A DNA stretch of 64,000 nucleotides from assembly GCA_029961685.1 (NCBI GenBank), contig JARWKL010000009.1:29203208-29267207 (forward strand), written 5' to 3'. The stretch is from Aristolochia californica (Eukaryota > Streptophyta > Magnoliopsida > Piperales > Aristolochiaceae). Positions 47,501-59,500 of this stretch are shown piece after piece; position 1 is the stretch's first letter; every line of letters starts with the position of its first letter. The translations under genes and the position numbers were made by a program. Below the pieces are notes generated by a model, which was given only the letters and a program-made list of their open reading frames with translations, was not told the DNA's origin and did not search any database.

Positions 47501-50500
47501 TTAGAGGAAGCACTTCTCCTCCAGGCTGAAATGATGGATCTAAAGGCCCGTATAGATGGACCTTCCCAGGCTTATGTTGTGGAGGCAAGGCTTGACCGTG
47601 GTCGTGGGCCTATGGCAACTGCAATAGTGAAGGCTGGAACATTGACTTGTGGTCTACATGTTGTTGTAGGTGCTCAATGGGGGAAAATAAGGGCAATCAG
47701 GGATATGACAGGGAAGGTGATAGAGAAGGCAGGACCTGCAACTCCTGTGGAAATCGAAGGTCTCAGGGGCCTTCCAATGGCCGGGGATGATATTGTTGTT
47801 GTGGATACAGAACAGAGAGCGAGAATGCTTAGTGCAGGGAGGAAAAAGATACAGGAGGAGGGCAGGATTGGCAAAATCAATGAAGACCTATTTGGAGCCC
47901 AGGATGAAACTGAAAAGATGTCAGAAAGGGTTGAGTTGCCAATTATTGTTAAAGCCGATGTGCAGGGCACTGTCCAAGCAGTAACAGATGCACTCAGGAG
48001 TCTGAATAGTCAACAGGTATGACAGAGTGTTTTTTATGAGCGGGTGCTCTCATAGATAACATCGATTCCTCTGGTGGTAAATTTGAATGAATTTGTAGTG
48101 GACTGTCCTATTTAAGTGCAAATGTTTACCACTTATAAGTATGTAGCGGTTTACTGCAAGCCAGAGGTCTTTTTTAGTGTTTTTCTTCAGTTCATTTTTG
48201 AATTTGATAATAAAAGCATCTTTATGATATTATATTCAGGTATTTGTGAATATTATACATGTTGGTGTTGGCCCTATTTCTCAGTCTGATGTTGACTTAG
48301 CAGAGACTTGTGGTGGATGCATTGTTGGATTTAATGTACGTGATCCACCTGGTTCTGTTATCCAGGCTGCAACTCGTGCTAATATAAAGGTTCGGACTTC
48401 TCTCTTATTCCCTTGTTAAGTGGTACATGCAGATGTATTGATTATTATGATTATATGCAAATAAGAATGTTACCATTTACCAATAAGTCTTTCTTAAGAT
48501 GTTGCCAAAGGATTGATTTGTTTGTCTGAGTATATTTATGTTCTGAGTTGGTAAAGAGGAGAAAATGCTTTGTAACATTAACGCTCTCAGTCAAGAGTAC
48601 CACTTCCTCTGTGAAAAAGGCTTGAAGTTCAGAACATGCAGAGAACAGGACCAGCCAGTGAAATGGTGACCTGACAGGTTATGTTTGATCAATTTGAGCG
48701 ACAGGATGGAGCAGTAGAGCAACAGATTAAACAATATATTCAAATTATTTTATAAGATTGTGTAACAGAATTTCATAGTTTTTCTTAAATCCACTTTGTT
48801 TTTGTTGACACTTTAGTAAAAGGAATAATTCATTGATGGTGTGTTAATTGTGTACATTGGGTAGCCGAATTGGTTCTTCTGAGGAGCCATGCGGCGACTT
48901 CGGAGGGAGTGTGAAGTGGCGAACTCGGTGCATGAGCCTCGGTCCCCCCAATCATCCCGCCCGGATAAAGGGAATCAGGAGGAAGATGCATTCCGACCTC
49001 CCCAACCTGCAATCGGTGACAATGAGGAAGCACCAATCGCGCGAGCCCAATAGAGGCATGCAGACAGTGGAAAAACGGCGGCGACGGAGGAAGAGGGATC
49101 CTGGAGTACGGCGAAAGGAAGATCTTCGGCGAGAAAGGAAAATCTCAAAGCCTGAAAATCTTTGTGGGCTAGCGGAGAATCGGAGATCTCCCTGGAACTT
49201 AAGCAAGGGCGAAAGGAAATGGTAATACGAATCACTATTAGAAATGGAAGGAGCTCTTTCATTTTGATTCCTCTGACTTCAGTTTCGGATTTTGCACGAA
49301 GTTTCGAGGATGGAGATTCGGGGAGAGCGCCGAGATTACGTGAAATCAGGATCGGTGAGGTCTCTTTCTCCCTTTATGTGTTTCGCAAAAAAGGGGATTA
49401 GAGAACTTAAGATAATCCAGCAAAGGGGGACGACCATCATGGCACGAGTTTACCTACCGGAAATTTTCGGGTCCTCTCACTGCTAGAAAGAATTGCGAAG
49501 CTCGATCATAGCCATAGGTGAGAAGTTCGCCGAGGTCCCTTCGGCGAGAAACCAAAGAAGTGAGATCCCTCCCAGAAATGACCTCTGTAACTTCCCTCCC
49601 CTTCCAACTCTCAATCAGGAAAACCCAACCCCTAATACACAAAATCCAAACATCACCTTCCTCCCACCCCCCAGAAAACTCCTTACCTCACGGCCCAAAA
49701 CCCGTCCATAATCCTACCCTCAGACATCTTCGAAACCGGAAAGATGAAGTTCAATAATGGCGTAATCATAGCGGCAATAGCTGAGTGATGGAATAACACA
49801 AATCTCACACAATGGTTCGTGATTCCTTCCAGCTTGAACCCAAAATAGCTTGGATGGACCCCTGGAAATGGCTGGTTATTCTCAAATCGAGGGAGGCGGT
49901 AGAAGATATTCTAGATAAGGGAAAATGGCTGAAGGAAGATGGCATTTCGGTGTCGGCGTGGGAAGAATCCTCGGTGTGCCAACCTCTCGGTCAATGGGTC
50001 TCGATCCGAGGCCTCCCGATTGAATTATGGACGTACGAAGTGCTAAATCAAATTTTCAGCTCATTCAGAAAGCTGATACAGTGGTCAGAGACCACGTCGA
50101 AGAAATCAAAGCTCGATGTCGCGACGACTTTCATACAACCAAACTCATGATGGATTGAATCTTGTTTCACGAAATTTATTTTTGGCGAGAAGTTCACATG
50201 GATCGAGGTTTCTTTCGGGGAAACCTGTGTTTTGAGGTCGCCGGAATGTCACCGGATGCGAAGGAGATGCACGTCCCCTGAGTTCCCAACCTGCTCAACA
50301 ACCCGACGAGTCAACTTAGTGGAAACTCAACGGGATCCCTCCTGTTCAGGTGAGTCCACATCACTCCCAAGTTCTGATTCAAATTCAAACTCGGAATTGA
50401 TTTCTTTGGGTAGTTCCTCGAGATCTGTCTCCTTGTCAGAAGGGTTTAAATCAATCCCAAATTCCCAAAATGAAAAATGGAAAAATGTGTCAGATTTCCC

Positions 50501-53500
50501 ATCCACTCTCTGTCCCGATCCCCAAAGCTCCTCGGGCCTCGACCCAAACGTTAATTGAAAGTGTCAGGTGAGTTCCCCGAGAGGTGTCCCCTCAAATTTA
50601 TCCTCGTTTAACGAGTCCACTTTATTTGAGCCAACTTTAATGCCGGGCTCCCAAAAAGAGAATGCATCAAAGCACACACTCCCTTTCCCGAACCCAACAC
50701 AGTTTCTTTTTGTACTTTGTCCCCAAGGTGTCAAATTTTGTCAGGTCTCTCGTCGCCTCTGTTAGAAATGTTTACCTCATCAATCTTCTCAAACCCCGAA
50801 AATACGCTTTCCCCAGTGTCCACTTCGTTCTTTTCAATTTTCCCGAGTCCACCCATGAGTCTTCTTTCCAACCCTCTCTTCCAGAAAAGTCCTTCCATTT
50901 CTGACCCCTCGAACCACGAAACATCCACACAGAGTGTGGGATTATCTGCCGGTCACAAACGATTTGATAACCTCGAGCACCCAAATAGCCAAAAAGAGTC
51001 TTTCAATTTGAACCTCGAACCAAGTTCCTCACCTACTCCTCATCTCGAGGGTCACATCTCGGGACTTGTCTCCCCGAGCACCGAGATTACAGAGACCTCT
51101 CTCGTGGACAGCGCACTCTTCCCCTCAAATTTTGTCTCCTTCGGGGGATGGAATAACCATCTCCCTCTCACAGAATCCAGCCTTCATCTGACTAATGTTG
51201 CGCAAGACTCCCCCCCCCCCCCCCCCTCTGAGAACTGAAAGGTCGTCGGCCCTTGCCTCACCCCCTCAAACTCACATGGAACCCGGCCATCCTGATCATT
51301 CAGACCTAGAAAACCCACCTCCTTTATACCCAGTATCTCCCCCAGTCCTGACGACATATCAAAGAAGAAGAAGGCGCATAGAAAATGATGTTCCTCAGGG
51401 TGAATCTCTTCGTCTCCTTGAGAAAACATACTTCGCTCAATCTCCTTCTATTCCTAATAACAGATCAGATCGTCTTGTGGAGGAACTCCAAGTGGAACAT
51501 CATAGATATGACGATGAGACGTGGAGTCAGATGATGCATTTGGCACGCCTTATGGACGTTGTCTATAAAGGTTAGTTGCTTGGTGATAATACTATGTCGG
51601 GAGTCAAAAATCGAGGTATCAAATGATTTTGATATCTTGGAATGTTAGAGGGATTGGTGCTATCCGGAAGCGCAGCATGATATTCAACTTTCTTTCCCAA
51701 TTCCAGCCATCTATGATTATTTTCCGAGAAACAAAATGTCAAGAGATGACAGATGTCATTGCCAAGGAACTCTGGTTGTGGCCCTCAATTCAGTGGGTGG
51801 CGGTAAATGCCATTGGTCACTTTGGAGGGATCTTTGTAGCTTGGGCCACTGCGAAATTCGATTCTCTTAATGTCATTGAGGGTCGTTTCTCCTTGGGTAT
51901 CCAAATTAGAGATCTCTCCTCCAGCAGAATTTGATGTGTAGCATGTATGGTCCGACCACGTATAGGGAGCGAAGCCTATTTTGGGATGAACTCAGTGTGC
52001 TTAGCAGAATTGGACCCTCCCATGGATATTTGAGGGGGATTTCAATGCAATTAGATACTGTCATGAGAAAAAGCCTCCATCAACCCGAATTTCTGCCTCA
52101 ATGCGAGGCTTCTCGGACTTCACTGGCGGATGTGGTTTGGAAGAGATTCCTCTCTCTGGAAAGAACTACACTTGGACAAACGGCGTTTTTTGGTGTGTCA
52201 AGATTGGATGCAGCTGTTTGGGAATGTTACTGGATGAGTTCTCAATAAGGTAGGGTCTGATCATTGGCCTATCATTTTTTTTTTTTTTTTTTTTTTTTGA
52301 GAAGAGGTGTGAATATATTACTGAGAGAAAAAAAAACAAACCTTGCTAAACAGGACCTTCCTCCACAACAAGATGTTGGAGAAAAACACCTAATTTAGCC
52401 TGACTATCCGCTAAGAGATTGGCGGATCTAGGAATATTATTCCACATACATTGTAATTGGGAAATTAAAGTACATATATCAATAAAAAGATCCCAATGCA
52501 AACCTCCATTGGCCTATCATGTTGACCACAGTTTTTGACAAATGGGGGCCCTCTCCTTGCCGTTTCGAAAACTCATGGTTGATGGAGGATAATTTTGAAG
52601 CTCTTATTGATGGTTGGTGGGTTGAAGGGTCTAGCTTTGGTAGAAGGGAGTGGGCCTTCCCCCTAAGGCTGAGATTCATAAAAGGAAAAATAAAGGAGTG
52701 GGCTTCTAGTCGTCATGCTTCTTTGGGTAACGAGAAGGCCTCCCTTTCTCTCTCAGATCGCGGCCCTGGACCTGGTGGAGGAACAAAGGTACCTAACTTC
52801 TTTTGAGTTTTCTTCTAGAATTTCTCTAAATTCTAAGCTTAATACCATTTTACATCAAGAGAAGATCCGTTGGAAGCAAAGAGCCAGGTTCAAATCGCTG
52901 AAGGCGGGGGATGCAAACACTAAATTTTTCCACTCTGTTGCCTCGGCGAAGAGGAGATCCAACCGAATTACCTCATTATGCATTAATAATGTGGTAACGT
53001 CGTGTCGGACCTCGGTTACTAATGAGTTGATTAAGTTTTTTACAAATCTATATTCGGAGGAGTGCCCCAATCGTCCGAAGTTTCAACATATAAACTTCTC
53101 TTGAATCACTCCAGCAACCGCTTCACTGATTGAGACCCCCCCTTCTCTTATGAAGAAATTGAGCAGGCAGTTTTGGGCATGGAAAACGATAGGGCCCCTG
53201 GCCTTGATGGCTTCAATAGAGATTTTCTATAAAGATTTTGGTCTCGACTCAAGGAAGATATTATTGCAATGGTTCATGGTTTCTTCAGATATGGCATCAC
53301 CTTCCACAACATTGGTGCCTCTTATATCACTTTGGTTCCGAAGAAAGCTAGTGTTGAAATGGAACCAAGGGGATCAGACAAGGTGACCCTCTCTCTCCAC
53401 TCTTATTCGATATAGTAGCAGAATTCCTCTCGGCTATGGTTTATTCGGCTGTTAATCTTGGATGGCTTCCCCCTACTAGTCCCCAACAATCTTTTAATAT

Positions 53501-56500
53501 CCCTATTCTACAGTATGCGTATGACACCATATTATTTGGAATCGGAACTATTGATGGAGCCAGAAAGATCAAAGCAGTTTTGGGTCTCTTTGAATTAGCG
53601 TCTGGGCAGAAAATTAATTGAGGAAAAACCTCCCTCATTGGATTCAATTTTGGCCATGAGCTTCTTGCAGATATGGCAAATTTATTTGGTTGTTCAACTA
53701 CTAGCCTCCCAGTAGCGTACCTTGGTCTCCCCCTCTTCAATGGGCGTATATCCCAAAGTCTATGGAACCCGGTGGTCGAAAAAATGGAGTCTCGTTTAGC
53801 AACTTGGAAGGGGTGTCTCCTCAGTAAAGCTGGTAGGCTAATCCTCCTTAAATCTTGTATTGCGGGCATCCCAAACTATGCTTTGTCCTTTCTGCCTTGC
53901 CCCTCTTCTGTATCTAAAACCATGGATAAGATGAAAAGAAGGTTTCTTTGGAGGGGATCAAGTAATACTTTTAAATATCACCTGGTCAGATGGGATAAAG
54001 TTTGTCTACCAAAGAGATTGGGTGGATTGGGGATTCGGAAAACAAAGAAATGAACCAAGCTTGCTCTTTAAATGGTTATGGAAGTTCAACACTAATTCTT
54101 CTAATCTATGGAAGGATATGGTTCATGCCAAGTTGGGTTGGAACTCTCCATGGTGGATGTCTGGTGGAAATCGGAGAGGACTGTCCTCAATATGGAGATC
54201 ACTGTACCCATTGCTCCAGAAATTTCCTTAGCAAATAGATTCTATGTCGGAAATGGTCGGTCGCTTAAATTTTGGGATGATTTGTGGACGGGGCAAGAGC
54301 CATTGCGAATTCCTTCAGGAATTTATTCCTCCTTTCTACTCAGAGGGAGATGTCAGTTGCTGATGCTGTTGAGGGGGGGGGGGGGGGCTGAACCTACACC
54401 CTCGAAGGGGCCTGTCAGACTCAGAGGCCTTGAAAGCGAGTAGTTTATTGAACTCTTTGAATTCTGTCAGAATGAGACCTTCCGATGTGGACAAGCTTAT
54501 TTGGTGGCCTGACAAAAGTGGCACAATTTCAGTTTCATCTGCATACAGTTACATTAATGGCTGAGATTCGACACAAAGGGAGCATGATATTTACTTTGTA
54601 TGACGTTTTTGCGCACCTGCAAAGATAAAATTCTTCATGTGGAGCGCTTGGCAGAGTAAGATTCTCACGAGTGATGTGCTTAGTAGAAGGGGCCACCCAG
54701 CTATCGACCTCCTCTGTCCTCTCTATAGCACTGAAGCAGAAACTGGCAGTCTTATTCTTCTACATTGCTCCTTTTCATGGTATGTGTGGACCTCTGTTAT
54801 AGGCAAGATGGGGTTGCAATTCTGTATATCAGCTGATCTGATCTCCTTCAGCAAGTCGATCGTTGGCCTCCCCCTCCCTGGTCTCAAAAAAGTGATGATA
54901 TCCGCCTGTGCCAGTTTCATACCGTGGGGGCTCTGGAATGAAGGCAACCGAAGGCGGTTTGATGCTAAAAGTGAATCGGAAGTAAGAGTAGCGGTGTTAT
55001 GGTCCCGGATCTGACACATGGATTCGTAGGGAGGAAGAAAAGAAAGACAAAAATCAAGCCAAAGGGAAACTTGAAAACCCTAGGTTCTTTGAGGAGAATG
55101 CACACCTATGAGCTCGTTGAGGAGAACTCAAAAACCCTGTTTAACCTAAATCAATGCTTGCCTTTCTCATTACTCTTACCCCTTAAATAGGGTTCACCCT
55201 TACAAGGTTTAAGATAAAATATTACAAAAAAATTTAAATAAAATATTCCAAAAATGCCCCTGTGCCCCATTAATTCTTTAACTGAAATAAAATAAAGTAA
55301 ATTAAATAAAACCAATTAAAATAATAATGTTATTGCATGCATAACATTATACCCCCCTGTTCTCAAGTATCAACCACGGTATCTGTGTCAGCCCTCTGGA
55401 CTACAAAATTGGAGCTTCCAACCAGAGAAGCAAATTTTTTTTTTTCGGACACTGCAACAAGCATCACTTGCTGTAGCATACCCCAATACGGATAAGCAAC
55501 CGAACAACAAGTTGAACTATCACCTGTGCCAAACTGGTAACTTCTGCTTCGACATTAATAGCCTTTGTGGGATCTGCCCCAACGGTTGCCTCATTGGAAA
55601 AATGCAGCATGTCCCTGGTAACCTCAGTCTTTGGACCCAGTCCATGTTCAGCAAATTGTCCAGCATTCTCGACGAAAGTACCATGGCCGTAAGCACTGAG
55701 CATATGTAGGTAAGTGACCTCATCTAGTCCAATGTCATGAGGTTCCATTGTACCAAACAGTTCTAGGGATACTGTGTATAACCCATGTGCTGCAGAACCA
55801 GCAGCTTCATCTATGGATCCCTTACGATCCATTACGATGGATTCATTCACATGCATGAGGCTTAACTTAATAAAATCGTGTCCAAAGCTCCCATACCTGA
55901 TGAAGTGCGCACAAACAGCAACATACTTCTGCTGTTGAAGTCTTTGCTGCAGCTGCAGACGAATATGGTGTAGGCTTGTGTTGGTAGCAGTTTGTGGGGT
56001 GACCACGGAAGACTCCCTAATATCACAATCTGCTCGCTGTGTGCTGTTTTCAGCAACCTTGTATTGAAGCTCACCGGAAATAGTGTCCCCACCCCTTGAC
56101 TCCTTTTTGTTTTCACCTAGAATAGTATAAAAAACCGAAGCACCTATATGCTGTCCAGGCGCCCAAAATTTATGTTTTTTCCCTTCAACAGTCATAAAAA
56201 TCATTCTCCATAGTAGATTCTCCACCATGTCCAGAAAAACCAAACTGCTAAGCATAAAAATCACCGATTTCAGCAGTGGTTGCTGGCTGTCTAGCAGCAA
56301 ACTTTTCTGCACTGGGACAGCAGCACTGTGTCCTTGGCTGTCTAGCAGCAATGTATTCTGGACTGCCACAGCAGCATTGTTTGCTTGGCGGGCTGGCAGC
56401 ACTGGTTGCTGCAGTGCCACGGCAGCAGCACAAAAAAAAAATGTTGAAGAACCCATGAGCGTCTGCACCAGCTGTCCATCTTGATAAGTGCAAACGTTCC

Positions 56501-59500
56501 TCAGCCCCATCAGTTGTGTCCTTAGGTGTATCAGCATCTAGGTGTATCAGCATCTTGAACTTCTGCTTCTAAATTCATGACTGTCTCATGAACAAAATAT
56601 ACTTGTGGAGCCCATTCAACACAGCTTTTAGGAGCATGCACAACATTAACATCCTGTGCGTGATTTGCCACAATTACTTCACCAGGAAAACCACAAATTA
56701 GATCAGTTGCAATCTGCATCCCAGGTACAAGTTGATATAGTGTGTTTACCACAGTTCTGCACTTGCTGACAGGGTACTCCTTGTTCATTGCACTCAGAAC
56801 CGAATCACTCCCTGACTGCCAGGCACATGCAGAAATGAATAGACACATGGATGTAGTAAAACACTAGTAATCTCTTTCAAGTGCACAGGAAGAAAAGGAG
56901 GATTAGTCATTCCAATGCGACACATGGTCTTTTGAGCCTGAGGAAGCTCCGCAACTAGTGCATTTATCAAAATGGGAAGTTGAACTCCAATGTCGCTACC
57001 ATAGGCACCAGTGTCCTCCCTGATTTTCCATATCTCCTCAACACCTTCCTGTATGACAGTTTTCCCACATTCCACAAGATCGTCCACTATGTAGCTCTCT
57101 AGATGGCCACGAGCATGTTGTGTCTTGCAATAAGTGCAAGCACCTAAACAACCAACATTAATTGGAAGAATCTCAATAAATTTGTTCTTTCTCACCTTTG
57201 GAAAATCAAGTGCTGGCAATGTCTTCCTAGTCGAGAGTCTTACAGCTTGACCCTTGAGTGCCTCCTCGACGACTTCAACAACCTGGTCTATTTGTTGCAC
57301 TCCAATTATACTAATCCCTTCAAGCACCTTCAAGTCTCTACTGCCTTGAGACACACACCCAGCCACAATAAGGGACTTACCATCCTCTTTGCAATTAGAC
57401 TTTAAAGTTTCCATGGCTGATTGAGTAGGAGATTTCACAGTACACGTATTCATGAACCAAAGATCATAGTAAAATTTTTGGGTTGAAAAACTGTGTTGGT
57501 TGCTGCGCTCCCGTGCTGTCCAGGTACTCAGATAATTATGTGCACCATACTAGTCTCCCATTTCACCCTCTTCACGAATTGATTGTATGTTGAGCAAAGC
57601 AGCAACAACGAAGGGAACCTCCCCGTATGAAGGTTTAGATTGAACAATGGTCTTAGCAGCACCCACTAGCATATCCTTGTGAAAACCACAAGCAACTTCA
57701 ACAGCAAAGTACTCTTCATCCTCTGTATCTAATCTTGCCTCGAATGTGTTAGGAACAAAACCTTCCAACTTTATCCTCTGAAGCATTTCTTCAATTGTAT
57801 CATATATGTCTTTGGACAGAGAATGGTAACTATCTTCAACAAAGAACTCATAAATCACCCCATCCACCTCAATCATACGACAGCTTGGAGTCTTCTTAAT
57901 TCCTCTTTCTTTTATTTTTGGCAATCAGACGGCGAACAGCACCCCTTTGGGGCTTCTCCGCTTGGCGATTTTCCGAGAGGGAGGTGTCTCGGATTTGTTT
58001 GTGTTGCCTGTGGAAGACGTATGGTTTCCCATGAGAAGGGGGTTGTGGAATACCCCTCCGATTTCCAAAAATCGGGGTCCCCGCCGTCTGATTGCAGAAG
58101 GTTCGAGTCCGAATTCGGATTTGTGTCCTTCTCGGAGATTTCCATGGTTCCCGGTTTCGAATTTGTGGTCACACCCAAATCGTCCACAACGACTTCGGCT
58201 TGTGAACAACAGGACTAGGATTTCTTTGCTTGGGAAATTTTTAATTTTTCTAGCCCGTGGCTTGTCTTCCCGTCCGAGACAGCGTCTACTGCCATTCCTT
58301 TTGTGCATATGTCGTGCTCGGAGATGGTGGAATTTTTTGGCCCTTGGCCTTTCTGCCCGTCCGAGGTAGCGTCACAATCGAGTTTAGGTCGTATGACCTT
58401 TTCTACGACAGCGAGTTTCTCCATTGCAGAAAATTTAATGGAAGATGCACGCCATCTTGCGTCAAATGCTCTAATCCATGCGTGCATTTCTTCCAACTGA
58501 TCGCGCATGCCAATCCATTTTTCTTGGGACATAGAATCACTCATTGTGTTCCCCCTCTGATACCAGTTGTTACGGTCCCGGATTTGACTCATGGATTCGT
58601 AGGGAGGAAGAAGAGAAAGATGAAAATCAAGTCAAAGGGAAGCTCGTTGAGGAGAACTCAAAAACCCTATTCCAAAACCCTAGGTTCTTTGAGGAGAACG
58701 CACACCCTTCAGCTCGTTGAGGAGAACTCAAAACCCTGTTTAACCTAAATCAATGTTTGCCTTTCTTATTACTCTTACCCCTTAAATAGGGTTCACCCTT
58801 ACAAGGTTTAAGATAAAATATTACAAAAATACCTATTCCAAAAATGCCCATGTGGCCTATTCATTCTTTAACTGAAATAAAATAAAGTAAATTAAAAAAA
58901 ACAATTAAAATAATAATGTTATTGCGTGCATAACAAGCAGACAGGGTGTCGGGGTAAATATCCTCTTGGCTTATAACTGCGAAGGCTTTTTCCTCCTTCA
59001 AAGGAACCTCTATCCGTGAAAACTGGAGTATTTTGTCAAGGATGCACTTTGGGATCAAGGCTCCAGCAATGCAGGAGTGGACCTCCCCTTGGAAGTTGGA
59101 TACCTCAAGTTGAATTTTGATGGCTCTTCTCTCGGCAATCCAGGGATTACTGGTTTTGGGGGAGTTATTTCGGATCCATCTGGCAATCAATGTTTTTCTT
59201 ATGCCGGCCCGTTAGGCATTTCTGATTCTACGTCAGCTGAGCTCCATGGTCTACTCAATGGGCTTCGCATTTTCAGAGACAATTGCAGTGGTCCCATTCA
59301 CATTGAAGGAGACTGGAAGGTGGTCATTGGATGCTTCCCCTCCACCGTGGCGCCATTGGGACATCTTTCGGGAGATTTTAGATATTACCTCACTCCACTC
59401 TTGTATTTGGTCTCATATTCCGAGATCTGCAAATTTGGTTGCAGATGTGCTAGCCAAACAAGGAGCGTCCCTGCAATCTCTGGTTGAGAGGGATATGCTC

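Larger units (their letters stand above)
54995..58935 (-). mobile_element. Non-autonomous LTR retrotransposon carrying host gene pieces
   Basis: LTRs are 54995..55346 and 58568..58935, both TGTTAYGGTCCCGGAT...GCATAACA. The primer site, read on the minus strand, is tggtatcagaggggg (58551..58565), and the polypurine tract is acaggggggtataa beside the left LTR, so the element runs on the minus strand. Target copies agcgg/agcag differ at one of five bases. The host LINE reading resumes on both sides. The 3.2-kb interior has no recognisable protease, integrase, reverse transcriptase or RNase H. Instead it holds a leader ORF (58540..58215), a PPR E-domain piece and a CDKAL1-type piece, then a 357-codon open frame of unknown origin (56537..55464). 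It must have moved using enzymes from another element. Confidence 0.88.

Noticed and set aside
51211..51234. Polyproline/C-run and the G-run at 54375..54388 as functional motifs
   Set aside because: Both are homopolymer runs inside a decayed LINE and are likely slippage products or assembly-sensitive sites.
58095..58125. tRNA-like T-loop (ggttcgagtcc)
   Set aside because: The flanking bases do not pair as a T stem and no acceptor or anticodon arm is present. It lies in retrotransposon sequence.
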